Shown here one piece after another: positions 36,939 to 44,979 of a DNA stretch of 64,000 nucleotides. A model generated the notes under the pieces. It had not been told where the DNA came from. It ran no database searches and saw only the letters and a list, made by a program, of their open reading frames with translations. The DNA comes from Fischerella sp. CENA71. GTDB taxonomy: Bacteria; Cyanobacteriota; Cyanobacteriia; Cyanobacteriales; Nostocaceae. The DNA lies in assembly GCA_024239075.1 (NCBI GenBank), contig JANBVI010000088.1, forward strand, positions 186,001 through 250,000, given 5' to 3'. Both the position numbers and the translations under genes were made by a program. Each line of letters opens with the position of its first letter. The first letter of the stretch is position 1.

Positions 36939-37025
36939 ATGAATTTGAGTGAACGGCTTATGTTGATATTAACCACAAACACACTCACACAGAGAAAACA
37001 AACAAATAACAACTTGATAAAGTTC

Positions 37026-37991
37026 TCAATATTTTCTTGTGTTTGTGAAACTTCTTGAACTTGCTGTATGTAAAGCCCATCCTAAACTTGTAGGCTGTTC
37101 ATAAACTCGCTTCAGTGTGTTCACATCTCTTGCAGAAATGGGCGGCGGGTTGCGAACTTGCGAAAAGTATAATGCGTCACTTGCCACTTGGCTATGTCCC
37201 CATATACCCAAGGCATGTCCTAGTTCATGGCGAGCGGCAGCCAAAAGATATATACCTGTTTGACTCGGACTGAGCAGGATACTAAATTTATGGTATAAAA
37301 TATCTTGTTTTTTATATACTTCGTAAATAGTTTGAGCGGAACGCGCACGGGAGATTTTGCTATTGGGTAATTTTTGGAGTGGTGGGTTTTTCCTGATAAT
37401 CGTAATATCGGCTAATTTCTGGTTTTCGACTACTTGTAAAGGTAAATAAGCATTCCACTCTTGTACAGCCTGCAAGACATTATTCACCCATGCTTGGGCT
37501 TTTTGAGCATCTATTGCTTGGGGTGCTTCTATGTAAACTTTAACGGGAAACTGTGACCAAACTAAATAACCGACTTGCGTCGGTACAACTTGAGAAAAGT
37601 AGTCACCGCTATTTGTCTGATCTTGCCACTGCGCCAGTGTGGGCGGTAGGGGATGTGGTTGTGGGGGAGGTAGGGGGGTGTCAGAAGTGGAGGGGGAAAT
37701 GGCAAAAGACTGCACGTTAGTTAAGATCACGAGCAGTCCAGTAATAATAGCCAATCCTGTAAATACCAGCAAACGCCGCCAAATAAAACTTTTTGAGATA
37801 TTGGTGGTTGGGGAGCGAGCATTGGGAGAAGATGCGGTGACGCGGAGAGTAGGTGACGCGGAGAATCTACCAAAAATATTCTCTGTGTCCCCATGTCCCC
37901 GTGTCCCCGTGTCCCCCATGTCCTCCTCATCCTCCCTGTCTTCTCCCCACTTCTCACCCTCTCCATGTTTACTTAGGGAGCCAACCAGCAC
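37026..37991 (-). CDS. Metzincin-like zinc metallopeptidase with repeat-derived N-terminus
   Basis: A 321-residue protein with one membrane segment (about 72-95, LLVFTGLAIITGLLVILTNV), a Pro-rich spacer (PLPPPQPHPLPPT) and a C-terminal peptidase domain. It carries the zinc motif HELGHALGIWGHS (HEXXHXXGXXGH) followed by SDALYF, as in matrixin-like enzymes. The peptidase domain should lie on the periplasmic side. The first about 58 residues are largely a translated copy of the palindromic repeat (MGDTGTRGHGDTENIF), and the ORF start overlaps the 3' end of secG by 23 bp. The original start may have been near the membrane segment. Confidence 0.72.
   Translation of the reverse strand: MLVGSLSKHGEGEKWGEDREDEEDMGDTGTRGHGDTENIFGRFSASPTLRVTASSPNARSPTTNISKSFIWRRLLVFTGLAIITGLLVILTNVQSFAISPSTSDTPLPPPQPHPLPPTLAQWQDQTNSGDYFSQVVPTQVGYLVWSQFPVKVYIEAPQAIDAQKAQAWVNNVLQAVQEWNAYLPLQVVENQKLADITIIRKNPPLQKLPNSKISRARSAQTIYEVYKKQDILYHKFSILLSPSQTGIYLLAAARHELGHALGIWGHSQVASDALYFSQVRNPPPISARDVNTLKRVYEQPTSLGWALHTASSRSFTNTRKY
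37830..37925. repeat. Palindromic repeat translated in frame within the peptidase gene
   Basis: Read on the minus strand it gives GACACGGGG units, then GAGAATATTTTTGG, then ATTCTCCGCGTCACC. It encodes DTGTRGHGDTENIFGRFSAS, in the same reading frame as the copies in hglE and hglC. Confidence 0.82.
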
Positions 37992-38202
37992 TCAAAACCA
38001 CGGATAATCCAAGGAAAATGACTGTCAATGCCCATGTAACTTGGTTTAATGTTTTTTCTGCACTTTTAGTGCTGCTAAATAATTGGGCTTGTCCACCAAT
38101 GGCTCCGATCCCATCACCTTTGGGGCTATGTAACAATACTAAGACGGTCAAAGCAACAGCAGAAAAAACCCAGATACCTTGTACAACGTTAGAAACGGTC
38201 AT
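37969..38202 (-). CDS. secG: Preprotein translocase subunit SecG
   Basis: A 77-residue protein with two membrane spans (about 6-24 and 51-71) joined by a glycine-rich loop (SPKGDGIGAIGGQAQLF), the standard SecG layout. It stabilises the SecYEG channel in the cytoplasmic/thylakoid membrane. It lies on the same strand downstream of gpmI, a neighbourhood I recall from other cyanobacteria. Its last codons overlap the start of the repeat-extended peptidase ORF. Confidence 0.9.
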   Translation of the reverse strand: MTVSNVVQGIWVFSAVALTVLVLLHSPKGDGIGAIGGQAQLFSSTKSAEKTLNQVTWALTVIFLGLSVVLSAGWLPK

Positions 38203-38405
38203 AGTAACAATGTGTTTGTGAATTTTGAATTATGAATGATGAACTTATGTTAAGTGAGTCGGCGGAAATAAGCAGAATTATATTACGAAACATAAACATC
38301 ATTGAAACCCTTACCAATGACAAAGAACAAATGACTATCTTCGCCACTAGTTTCAGTGTGCCGACCTACTTACATTCTCATTCATAATTCATTATTATTA
38401 ACTTT

Positions 38406-40004
38406 TTACTGCCCCACTGGCACAGGTTTACGAGAAAGTTCTAGATCGTATTCTGTGGGTTGGACAAGCGATCGCCCAGTCATTTCTGCTGGCTGAGGCA
38501 ACTTTAAGATTTGCAAAATCGTGGGAGCGATGTCTGCTAGTTTACCATCTTTACGCAAGCTCACATTGCCACCATGACCAGGAATTTTCGCTTGTTCTCC
38601 TTCCACTACAATCAGAGGAACTGGATTGGTAGTATGAGCTGTCCAGGGGTTGCCATTTTCATCTATCATGTATTCAGCGTTGCCGTGGTCAGCAGTAATG
38701 ATTGCTGTACCTCCAGCTTTGCTTATGCTTGTCAATAGGCGAGCCAAACAGTGATCTACAGCTTCGATGGCTTCTACTGTAGCTGGAACTTGACCAGTGT
38801 GTCCCACCATGTCTGGGTTAGCATAATTAATTACAATTAACGAGTAAATACCCTTTTCAATAGCTGCGACTGCCACATCTGTAACCGCTTCGGCTGACAT
38901 CTTTGGTGCTTTGTCGTAGGTGGCAACCATTGGGCTATTAACCAGTTCTCTGTCTTCTCCTGGGAAGGGTTCTTCTAATCCACCATTGAAGAAGTAGGTA
39001 ACGTGAGCATATTTTTCAGTTTCGGCGGTGCGAAACTGCTTAAGATGGTGCTGAGAAATAACTTCTCCGAGGATATTACTCAAATTTTGCGGTTCAAAGG
39101 CAACCTTTACTGACAATTCTGGGTCGTACTGTGTAAAGGTAACAAAAGACAATGGCGTGATTAGCTTTCTTTCAAAACCGTTAAATTCTGGACTAACGAA
39201 AGCTTGGGTGAGTTGTCTGGCACGATCTGGACGGAAATTGAAAAATATCACCCCATCTCCTGGTTCTATGGCTCCAGGGGCTATTCTCACTGGGGCTATA
39301 AACTCGTCTGTTACACCCTCTGTATAGGACGCTTGCAAAACTTCCACCGCAGAATGTCCATTACCAGAACTATCTTGTGTCATCACATCGTAGGCACGTT
39401 GAACCCGATCCCAACGGCGATCGCGATCCATGGCATAGTAGCGACCACTGAGGGTGACTATGCGTCCTACTCCTATTCGGTCGATGTAGTCTTGAATCAG
39501 TGCGATCGAGTTGACACCGTCTGTGGGGGTGGTATCGCGGCCATCTGTAATCGCATGTATGCAAATATCTGATATTTCCTGACTTTTCGCTAAGTCAAGT
39601 AGTCCAAACAGATGACTAACGTGTGAGTGAACGCCACCTTCAGAACAAAGTCCAATCATGTGCAATTTACCATTGCGACTGCGGACTTCTTGACAAATGC
39701 TGACAAGTGCTGAGTTTTTGAGGATGGAACCGTCTTCTACCGCATCAGAAATGCGTACTAACTCTTGGGGTACAACCCTACCAGCGCCAATGTTCAAATG
39801 ACCAACTTCAGAATTGCCCATTTGACCTTCTGGCAAGCCTACCGCTTTTCCTGATGTGCGGATAAGGGTATGCGGATATGCTGCCCATAAGCTGTCCATT
39901 ACCGGAGTTTGAGCAGCGGCAATAGCATTTCCTTTTGTCTGTTCGCAGTAGCCCCATCCGTCTAAAATGACTAGCACCACGGGAGCAACAGGTGCTTTGG
40001 TCAT
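38406..40004 (-). CDS. gpmI: 2,3-bisphosphoglycerate-independent phosphoglycerate mutase
   Basis: A 532-residue alkaline-phosphatase-superfamily enzyme that interconverts 3- and 2-phosphoglycerate in glycolysis using two Mn ions. Motifs include VLVILDGWGYCEQTKGNAI (metal Asp), MGNSEVGHLNIGAGR with the catalytic Ser, HAITDGRDTTP, FFNFRPDRARQL, and the metal-binding VINYANPDMVGHTG and TADHGNAEYM. The length is usual for cyanobacterial GpmI. The ATG is followed by a normal family start (APVAPVVLVILDGW). secG lies downstream on the same strand. Confidence 0.95.
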   Translation of the reverse strand: MTKAPVAPVVLVILDGWGYCEQTKGNAIAAAQTPVMDSLWAAYPHTLIRTSGKAVGLPEGQMGNSEVGHLNIGAGRVVPQELVRISDAVEDGSILKNSALVSICQEVRSRNGKLHMIGLCSEGGVHSHVSHLFGLLDLAKSQEISDICIHAITDGRDTTPTDGVNSIALIQDYIDRIGVGRIVTLSGRYYAMDRDRRWDRVQRAYDVMTQDSSGNGHSAVEVLQASYTEGVTDEFIAPVRIAPGAIEPGDGVIFFNFRPDRARQLTQAFVSPEFNGFERKLITPLSFVTFTQYDPELSVKVAFEPQNLSNILGEVISQHHLKQFRTAETEKYAHVTYFFNGGLEEPFPGEDRELVNSPMVATYDKAPKMSAEAVTDVAVAAIEKGIYSLIVINYANPDMVGHTGQVPATVEAIEAVDHCLARLLTSISKAGGTAIITADHGNAEYMIDENGNPWTAHTTNPVPLIVVEGEQAKIPGHGGNVSLRKDGKLADIAPTILQILKLPQPAEMTGRSLVQPTEYDLELSRKPVPVGQ

Positions 40005-40269
40005 AATAAAATCGCCCTTTACTTTTTGTAATACCCGAATGATACCACTGCTAACTACAGTCGCAAGTAGATTTGTGCTTATTAACTTCTTTTATAAGAG
40101 ATACCCCATTTTTTATATATGTTCTTAAATTCTAGTAAATTTTTTCTGATTTTTGTGGTATTTACCAACTCTTGAGCATTAAAAACGAAGTTGCTATTCA
40201 ATCCAGATCGAATATGTGATGGATGTGTGACAGATCAAACGCCTGATACGGTTGGTTGCATGTCCGTAG

Positions 40270-40362
40270 TTATGCGGCGATCATTATTTCCAGTTGCTGG
40301 CGTACTTGACCGCTGCGATCGCGGAAGACACTGATCCAAACAGAAGTATCAATCAGCAACAT
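40270..40362 (-). pseudogene. Truncated VapC toxin (PIN domain start only)
   Basis: Only 30 residues remain: LLIDTSVWISVFRDRSGQ is the start of a PIN-domain ribonuclease including the first catalytic Asp, then QQLEIMIAA and a stop. VapC is normally about 130 residues with three or four acidic active-site residues. No continuation in another frame was seen in the next 70 bp, so this is a deletion rather than a simple frameshift. It overlaps the antitoxin stop by 14 bases, as intact vapBC pairs do. Confidence 0.75.
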
Positions 40363-40561
40363 CACGAGTTTCGCGCAGAGCTTTATAGTCAAAGTCTGGG
40401 ACAAACTGAATTTGCCCTGCGAGGTCGAGAAGATTTTTCTTGCGGCGCGATCGCACAAGTTCTTGCAGAGCAAGATTTACTAGTTCTTCTTGGTTGGCGA
40501 GTTTGGTAAGCTGGGAAGCTTCGTTGAGAAGAGCTTCGTCAAGGTTAAGCGTAATTTGCAT
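40349..40561 (-). CDS. VapB-type antitoxin, now without a functional toxin
   Basis: A 70-residue protein of the type II antitoxin VapB family: MQITLNLDEALLNEASQLT begins a ribbon-helix-helix DNA-binding part, followed by QEELVNLALQELVRSRRKK and a toxin-neutralising tail with DFDYKALRETRDVAD. The start at MQITL is preferred over an upstream ATG adding eight residues. The partner toxin gene is truncated, so this is an orphan antitoxin, possibly still autoregulating or acting on a toxin elsewhere. Confidence 0.75.
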   Translation of the reverse strand: MQITLNLDEALLNEASQLTKLANQEELVNLALQELVRSRRKKNLLDLAGQIQFVPDFDYKALRETRDVAD

Positions 40562-40696
40562 AGGACGAATGCGAAGTAGGCGCAATTATTCCGCTTACAT
40601 TTTAACCTGATAGACATTTGTAACACTACCAGCAGCTTTAGGTAGTCCGCTCCAACCGAATTGTTCGACTGCGAATACAACTAACCTGAATTGTGT

Positions 40697-41239
40697 TTAC
40701 GGCAGTAATGTTACCTGTGCATTTCGTGGATACGATGTACCACACGCTTTAAAGTTCTCAACTTTGATTATACATCCTTGAATATATTTCTCATAGTGTT
40801 TTCCACTAGAATCGATGATTTCAAAACAGATTATTGATTTAATTTCTCGACGGCTTGAGTCCTGATTCAAAATGAATGAAAAAAGCTTCTCCGAACATGT
40901 AAATTTATAACTTTCTAGCCGAATATCTGAAGGCTCCAGAATTAGAGGATCATTCCCGACTCTTTGTTCTGGAATTGTTACACGATTTTTCTTGCTGCCT
41001 TCAAATGCTAGTCCAACCTTTGACAAAACAGCGGATTGATTACCTAAATTTGCAAAAGCTAGATTCAGCACTAATATCGACTCAGTATTTAAGGTATTCT
41101 CAGAAAACCAATCAAGCAAAGTGAGTTTTATTATCTGTGTCTTTTGCAGAAACTGAAAATATAAAGTAACCAAAGAGACGACGAAGGAGAAGATAGAGAC
41201 AACTAAAGCCAGAGTTGCTAATGTATCACTCGTGGTCAT
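40697..41239 (-). CDS. Hypothetical single-span membrane protein
   Basis: A 180-residue protein with one N-terminal membrane segment (about residues 6-30, LATLALVVSIFSFVVSLVTLYF) followed by a soluble domain of about 145 residues rich in beta strands (LVLNLAFANLGNQSAVLSKV, a pattern common in envelope-stress or immunoglobulin-like domains). The internal ATG giving MTTSDTLATL is preferred; an upstream ATG adds eight residues. It sits among decayed mobile genes and its function is unknown. Confidence 0.5.
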   Translation of the reverse strand: MTTSDTLATLALVVSIFSFVVSLVTLYFQFLQKTQIIKLTLLDWFSENTLNTESILVLNLAFANLGNQSAVLSKVGLAFEGSKKNRVTIPEQRVGNDPLILEPSDIRLESYKFTCSEKLFSFILNQDSSRREIKSIICFEIIDSSGKHYEKYIQGCIIKVENFKACGTSYPRNAQVTLLP

Positions 41240-41400
41240 AGTTCTTTGCAGTGTCAACAGCACAATTTTATTTTAGTTAGATGCTGAGTGTCTCTGAAGG
41301 ACTGCTCTGTCAGCAATTTGGCCTTACCTAGCTTCTAAATTTCAAAAGAGCATCATCTACTACGCCTCAATGAATTAAACGAAGCAGTGGAACTATTTAT

Positions 41401-41421
41401 TATACGGAAACTTTCCGTATA
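41401..41421. promoter_or_regulatory. 21-bp perfect palindrome, possible operator
   Basis: TATACGGAAA-C-TTTCCGTATA is perfect over 10+1+10 bases. A half site (TATACGGAAAA) recurs about 75 bp on, and an imperfect inverted half (CCGAATTTTTCCATATA) after that. This looks like an operator for a small repressor, such as an XRE-type antitoxin, whose gene is no longer present. Confidence 0.45.
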
Positions 41422-41534
41422 ATCTTTATCTCAATCCTAATATATCAAGCATTATAAGGAACTTTTGTCTGAAATATACGGAAAACTTATTTTTTTCATC
41501 CTTATTCGGGTATTATACCGAATTTTTCCATATA

Positions 41535-41600
41535 ACTACGATGATTTATACTCACGTACTCAATCGTGATGGTAAAGCTGTTCGTAGTCCGCTTGACTAA
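41535..41600 (+). pseudogene. C-terminal remnant of an integron/phage-type tyrosine integrase
   Basis: Only about 21 codons before a stop: TTMIYTHVLNRDGKAVRSPL. This matches the conserved end of integron-type tyrosine recombinases, including the HXX(L/M)IYTHV region with its catalytic Tyr. Nothing upstream continues the frame as an integrase. It marks a past insertion. Confidence 0.65.
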
Positions 41601-41731
41601 TAACCTATATGAGTGGACTATCGCTTCACTCCTGAACACTAACCATAGTTCTTTCTGGTATCAGTAAGAGTTTGTGCGATCGCTCCTCAAACTACACAAG
41701 TTGGTTTATAAACAAGACACTGATTTCCTTT

Positions 41732-43426
41732 CTACTTCTTCTTCCCACCAGCTTTAGCTGCTTTGGCTGCTTTTTTGGCTGCTTTTTCGGCTGCGATCGC
41801 AGCTAATCTAGCTTGTTCTTTTTCTTCAGCAATTTTTTCTAAATAGTAATGATAGTCTCCTAAATAAACTCGGAATTCGCCATCGCGAATTTCTACAATT
41901 TTATTGGCTACCTGAGAAATAAAATATCGGTCATGGGAAACAATAATCGCTGTGCCATCGTAATTTTGTAATGCTTCTTCCAGCATTTCTTTAGCTGGAA
42001 TATCTAAGTGGTTGGTTGGCTCATCTAAGATTAGTAAATTGGCTGGACACAATAGCATTTTTGCTAATGCTAAACGTGCTTTTTCTCCACCACTTAAAGC
42101 CGCAACGTTTTTGAAGACTGTATCACCACTAAATAAAAAGCGTCCTAGCAATGTACGAACGTCTTCGTTTTTCCAGTCGGGGACTTCATCATGAATAGTT
42201 TCCATGACGGTTTTTTCTAAGTCTAAAGCTTCCGCCTGGTTTTGTTCAAAATATCCTGGGATGACATTATGTTCACCTAATTTAACAACGCCTTCTGTGG
42301 CTTTTTCCATACCCATGATTAGGCGTAGCAAAGTTGATTTACCTGCACCATTGGGAGCAACAAAGGCAATGCGATCGCCTCTTTCAATCAGGAGATTTGC
42401 TCCTAAAAACAAAATTTTGTCATCGTAGATATGAGTTAAATTTTTGATTTCTACTACTTCTCTGCCACTGCGGGGTGCAGGAGGAAAATGAAATTGTAGT
42501 GTTTTAACTCCAACTGTTGGGGCTTCTATACGTTCAATTTTTTCGAGTTGTTTTTCCCGGCTTTTGGCTTGGGTGCTACGGGTAGCGCTAGCACGGAATT
42601 TATCAACAAAAGCTTGTTGTTTTTCTAATTCTTTTTGCTGACGTTCGTAAGCATTAATTTGTGCTGTTTGGTTTTCAGCTTTTTGTTGTAAAAACGCTGA
42701 GTAATTACCGAGATAAGTAGTGGAAACACCACGTTCTGTTTCTACAATTTGCGTACAGAGACGATCTAGAAATTCCCGGTCATGGGAAACTATGACCATG
42801 GGCGTATTTAAGCCTTTGAGGTAATTTTCTAGCCATTCAATTGTTTCTAAATCAAGGTGGTTTGTTGGCTCGTCGAGTAATAATAAATCAGGCTCTTGCA
42901 GAAGGATTTTACCCAAACTGATCCGCATTTGCCAACCGCCACTAAAGGCGCTGACGAGGCGATCGCCATCTTCTGGTTCAAAGCCCATTTCTGGTAATAT
43001 CTTGCCGATGCGTGCTTCTAAGCCATAACCATCTAGGGCTTCAAATTTTCGTTGTAGCTTATCTAATTTATTAATTAGTTTATCCAGTTCTTCTGGAGAG
43101 GCGCTCTCCATCTGATGCTGCACTTCCAGCAAAGATAACTGTACCTGATTTGCTTCCTTGAAGACTGTCCACAATTCTTCTCTGATGGTACGGCTGGGGT
43201 CTACATCGAATTCTTGATTGAGGTAGGCTATGTGTAAACTAGCAGGACGAATGATTTCGCCAGAGGTTGGCTCAATCTTACCAGTGATAATTTTGAGTTG
43301 GGTAGATTTACCTGCGCCGTTCACACCGACTAAACCAACGCGATCGCCTATCTTAACTTCCCAATTGATATCCTTGAGAACTTCGCCAGTCGGATAAATT
43401 TTACTAATATGTTCTAGTCGCAGCAT
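41732..43426 (-). CDS. ABC-F family ATPase (duplicated ATPase, translation-factor type)
   Basis: A 564-residue protein with two ATP-binding cassettes and no membrane segments. Cassette 1 has GLVGVNGAGKST and FSGGWQMRISLGKILL with LLLLDEPTNHLDLETIEWLE. A charged linker (about 240-310) is the ABC-F signature P-site arm. Cassette 2 has FVAPNGAGKSTLLRL and LSGGEKARLALAKMLL. The Lys/Ala-rich tail (AAKKAAKAAKAGGKKK) may contact RNA. ABC-F proteins act on the ribosome (EttA/Uup-like). It belongs to the group closest to Uup/YheS; which one cannot be told by eye. It is monocistronic. Confidence 0.88.
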   Translation of the reverse strand: MLRLEHISKIYPTGEVLKDINWEVKIGDRVGLVGVNGAGKSTQLKIITGKIEPTSGEIIRPASLHIAYLNQEFDVDPSRTIREELWTVFKEANQVQLSLLEVQHQMESASPEELDKLINKLDKLQRKFEALDGYGLEARIGKILPEMGFEPEDGDRLVSAFSGGWQMRISLGKILLQEPDLLLLDEPTNHLDLETIEWLENYLKGLNTPMVIVSHDREFLDRLCTQIVETERGVSTTYLGNYSAFLQQKAENQTAQINAYERQQKELEKQQAFVDKFRASATRSTQAKSREKQLEKIERIEAPTVGVKTLQFHFPPAPRSGREVVEIKNLTHIYDDKILFLGANLLIERGDRIAFVAPNGAGKSTLLRLIMGMEKATEGVVKLGEHNVIPGYFEQNQAEALDLEKTVMETIHDEVPDWKNEDVRTLLGRFLFSGDTVFKNVAALSGGEKARLALAKMLLCPANLLILDEPTNHLDIPAKEMLEEALQNYDGTAIIVSHDRYFISQVANKIVEIRDGEFRVYLGDYHYYLEKIAEEKEQARLAAIAAEKAAKKAAKAAKAGGKKK

Positions 43427-43708
43427 TGAGTGTCTCCAAGGTAGGCAACAAGCCGGGAAGGCTAACTCACATCGAGTCCAATCTTAACAAAATTTAACTA
43501 CAAATTTCGATGTGATAAATTCCGTGAAGACAAAAAATATTTTGCTCAGTGAAAACTATTGAACCCACATTCCGCAGGTAAGCGAGGAAATCAATGGTAT
43601 TTTTGATGAATGACACCATCAGTATCACAAATAAGAGTACAGGATATTAGACCTCTTGCAAAAGTCCCATAAGCGTGGGACAACTAGCTTAGAGCTTTCT
43701 TGACATCT

Positions 43709-44085
43709 ATGAGCTACGAAAATGCAAAAAACCTGAAACCAGAAGAATTCAAACTATGAGTGTGGTGTGCATCCTCTGACTTTTAGCCAGATGACGGAGG
43801 TAGTGCGCTTACATTTGAACTCTTGGGCGATAAAGGATATCAAAGAATTCATAAACTTCATGCCAAGAGCCAAATACCAAAAAATAAACCGATTAGGCGG
43901 TCAACTCAACCGTGAAGAGAAAAAAGTAATCAAGAGTTAGCCAAAGTCCGAGTTGTAGGTGAGCATATCAATCGCAAACTGAAAATATTTAAAATTTTGT
44001 CTGACCGTTATCGCAATCGTCGAAAAAGATTTGCTTTAAGATTTAATCTCATAGCTGGTTTGTACAACTATGAGCATTCACAATT
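43709..44085 (+). pseudogene. Decayed IS5-family transposase
   Basis: The piece begins with MSYENAKNLKPEEFK followed by a stop or frameshift, continues with a MTEVVR-like stretch in another frame, then jumps to the C-terminal half (ELLGDKGYQRIHKLHAKSQ ... LAKVRVVGEHINRKLKIFKI and RNRRKRFALRFNLIAGLYNY). These match the start and end of an IS5-type DDE transposase with the middle deleted. The end runs into the stop codon of the small minus-strand gene at 44084. Confidence 0.75.
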
Positions 44086-44260
44086 AAGCATCAGTAGTGA
44101 CGACAGCTTCAACAGTTGCTTTTTGTTGGGGAACATCCACAGAAGTAATTGCCCAACGTAAAGGTTCACCTTGTTTTTCCAATTCTGCTTCAATCGTTTT
44201 TTGTAATTCTGTAGGGGTTTCTTGGAGGTTAATTTCTGCGGTAATAAAATGAGTTGTCAT
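44084..44260 (-). CDS. Small conserved-looking protein next to the ferredoxin gene
   Basis: A 58-residue protein beginning MTTHFITAEINLQETPTELQ and ending in VVTTDA. It has a strand-helix-strand pattern with EAELEKQGEPLRWAIT. The even amino-acid composition and a clean start suggest a real gene. It lies about 145 bp downstream of the ferredoxin gene on the same strand, with tandem TTAGTGG-type repeats between. Its 3' end abuts the transposase remnant. Function unknown. Confidence 0.6.
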   Translation of the reverse strand: MTTHFITAEINLQETPTELQKTIEAELEKQGEPLRWAITSVDVPQQKATVEAVVTTDA

Positions 44261-44404
44261 TGTATTTGTTGGTTGTTAGTGGTGAATAGTTAGTGGTTAG
44301 TGGTTAGTATAAAACAATTAACTACTGTACGGCCGAAGCATTTGTATGGGTATCTTGAATTAAAAACGAAATATTTTCGTACAAATGCTTCGCCCCTACT
44401 AACA

Positions 44405-44719
44405 TTATTTACCGAATTGTAATTGATAAACTGTATCTTCTTTTTCTGTGGCAATTTTTAAATCAGAACGAGGATAGGCAACACAAAGTAAGACGTAACC
44501 CTGTTTTTGCAGTTCTGGACTAACGCCCATGCCATCAGTTTGGTCTACTTTACCGGAAAGAGTTTGACCAGCACAAGTTGTGCAAACGCCTGCATGACAG
44601 GAACTAGGTAATTCTAACCCTTCTGCATCTGCAACTGATAAGATTGTTTGATTTTCGGGAACTTGTAAGGTATGAGTTTTGCCTTGATGTTGAATTTCAA
44701 CGGTGTAAGTCTTAGACAT
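44405..44719 (-). CDS. Plant-type [2Fe-2S] ferredoxin
   Basis: A 104-residue ferredoxin with the cluster motif CHAGVCTTC and a fourth Cys in YVLLCVAYPRSDL; the family pattern is C-X4-C-X2-C-Xn-C. It carries electrons between photosystem I or reductases and soluble enzymes. The start is placed at MSKTYTVEI; an upstream ATG would add 24 residues absent from this family. It differs from the major PetF type in its TDGMGVSPELQKQGY region, which resembles the slightly longer secondary ferredoxins. Its specific partner is unknown. Confidence 0.88.
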   Translation of the reverse strand: MSKTYTVEIQHQGKTHTLQVPENQTILSVADAEGLELPSSCHAGVCTTCAGQTLSGKVDQTDGMGVSPELQKQGYVLLCVAYPRSDLKIATEKEDTVYQLQFGK

Positions 44720-44883
44720 ATACTTATAAAGATGCGATACAACAGACAAATTTATTATTTTATCTGAATTAGTTAAAAATATTGCAGACATTAAATAAAC
44801 TTTGGATTTTGCTTGGGTTGGGGGATTTTACCAGAGTTTTATAATAATCACAGAGAATTAGTTAAATTTGCTTAGTTATATTT

Positions 44884-44976
44884 ATGCGCGATCGCATTGT
44901 ATTAAAAACTGTATCCGCAAGTCTGCCTTTTGGTACTCTAAAAGCTTTGGCGACTATTGTGGGTGTGGGAGAGTAA
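44884..44976 (+). CDS. Possible 30-residue leader ORF before the TIR-GUN4 gene
   Basis: ATG to TAA, encoding MRDRIVLKTVSASLPFGTL and ending ATIVGVGE. The stop is 3 bases before the ATG of the TIR-GUN4 gene, and the GGGAGAG ribosome-site sequence of that gene lies within its last codons. Such an arrangement would couple translation. It could equally be the 3' scrap of an older longer gene. Confidence 0.35.
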   Translation: MRDRIVLKTVSASLPFGTLKALATIVGVGE

Positions 44977-44979
44977 GCA

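Larger units (their letters stand above)
41264..41731. other. Gene-free region with mobile-element scars
   Basis: The 468 bp between the membrane protein and the ABC-F gene contain the 21-bp palindrome at 41401, TATACGGAAAA at about 41477, and the integrase tail at 41535-41600. No intact gene was found. Confidence 0.6.

Noticed and set aside
37639-38221. Plus-strand ORFs opposite the peptidase and secG genes
   Set aside because: They mirror repeat and Pro-rich coding sequence of the minus strand (Cys/Pro/Ser-rich artefacts).
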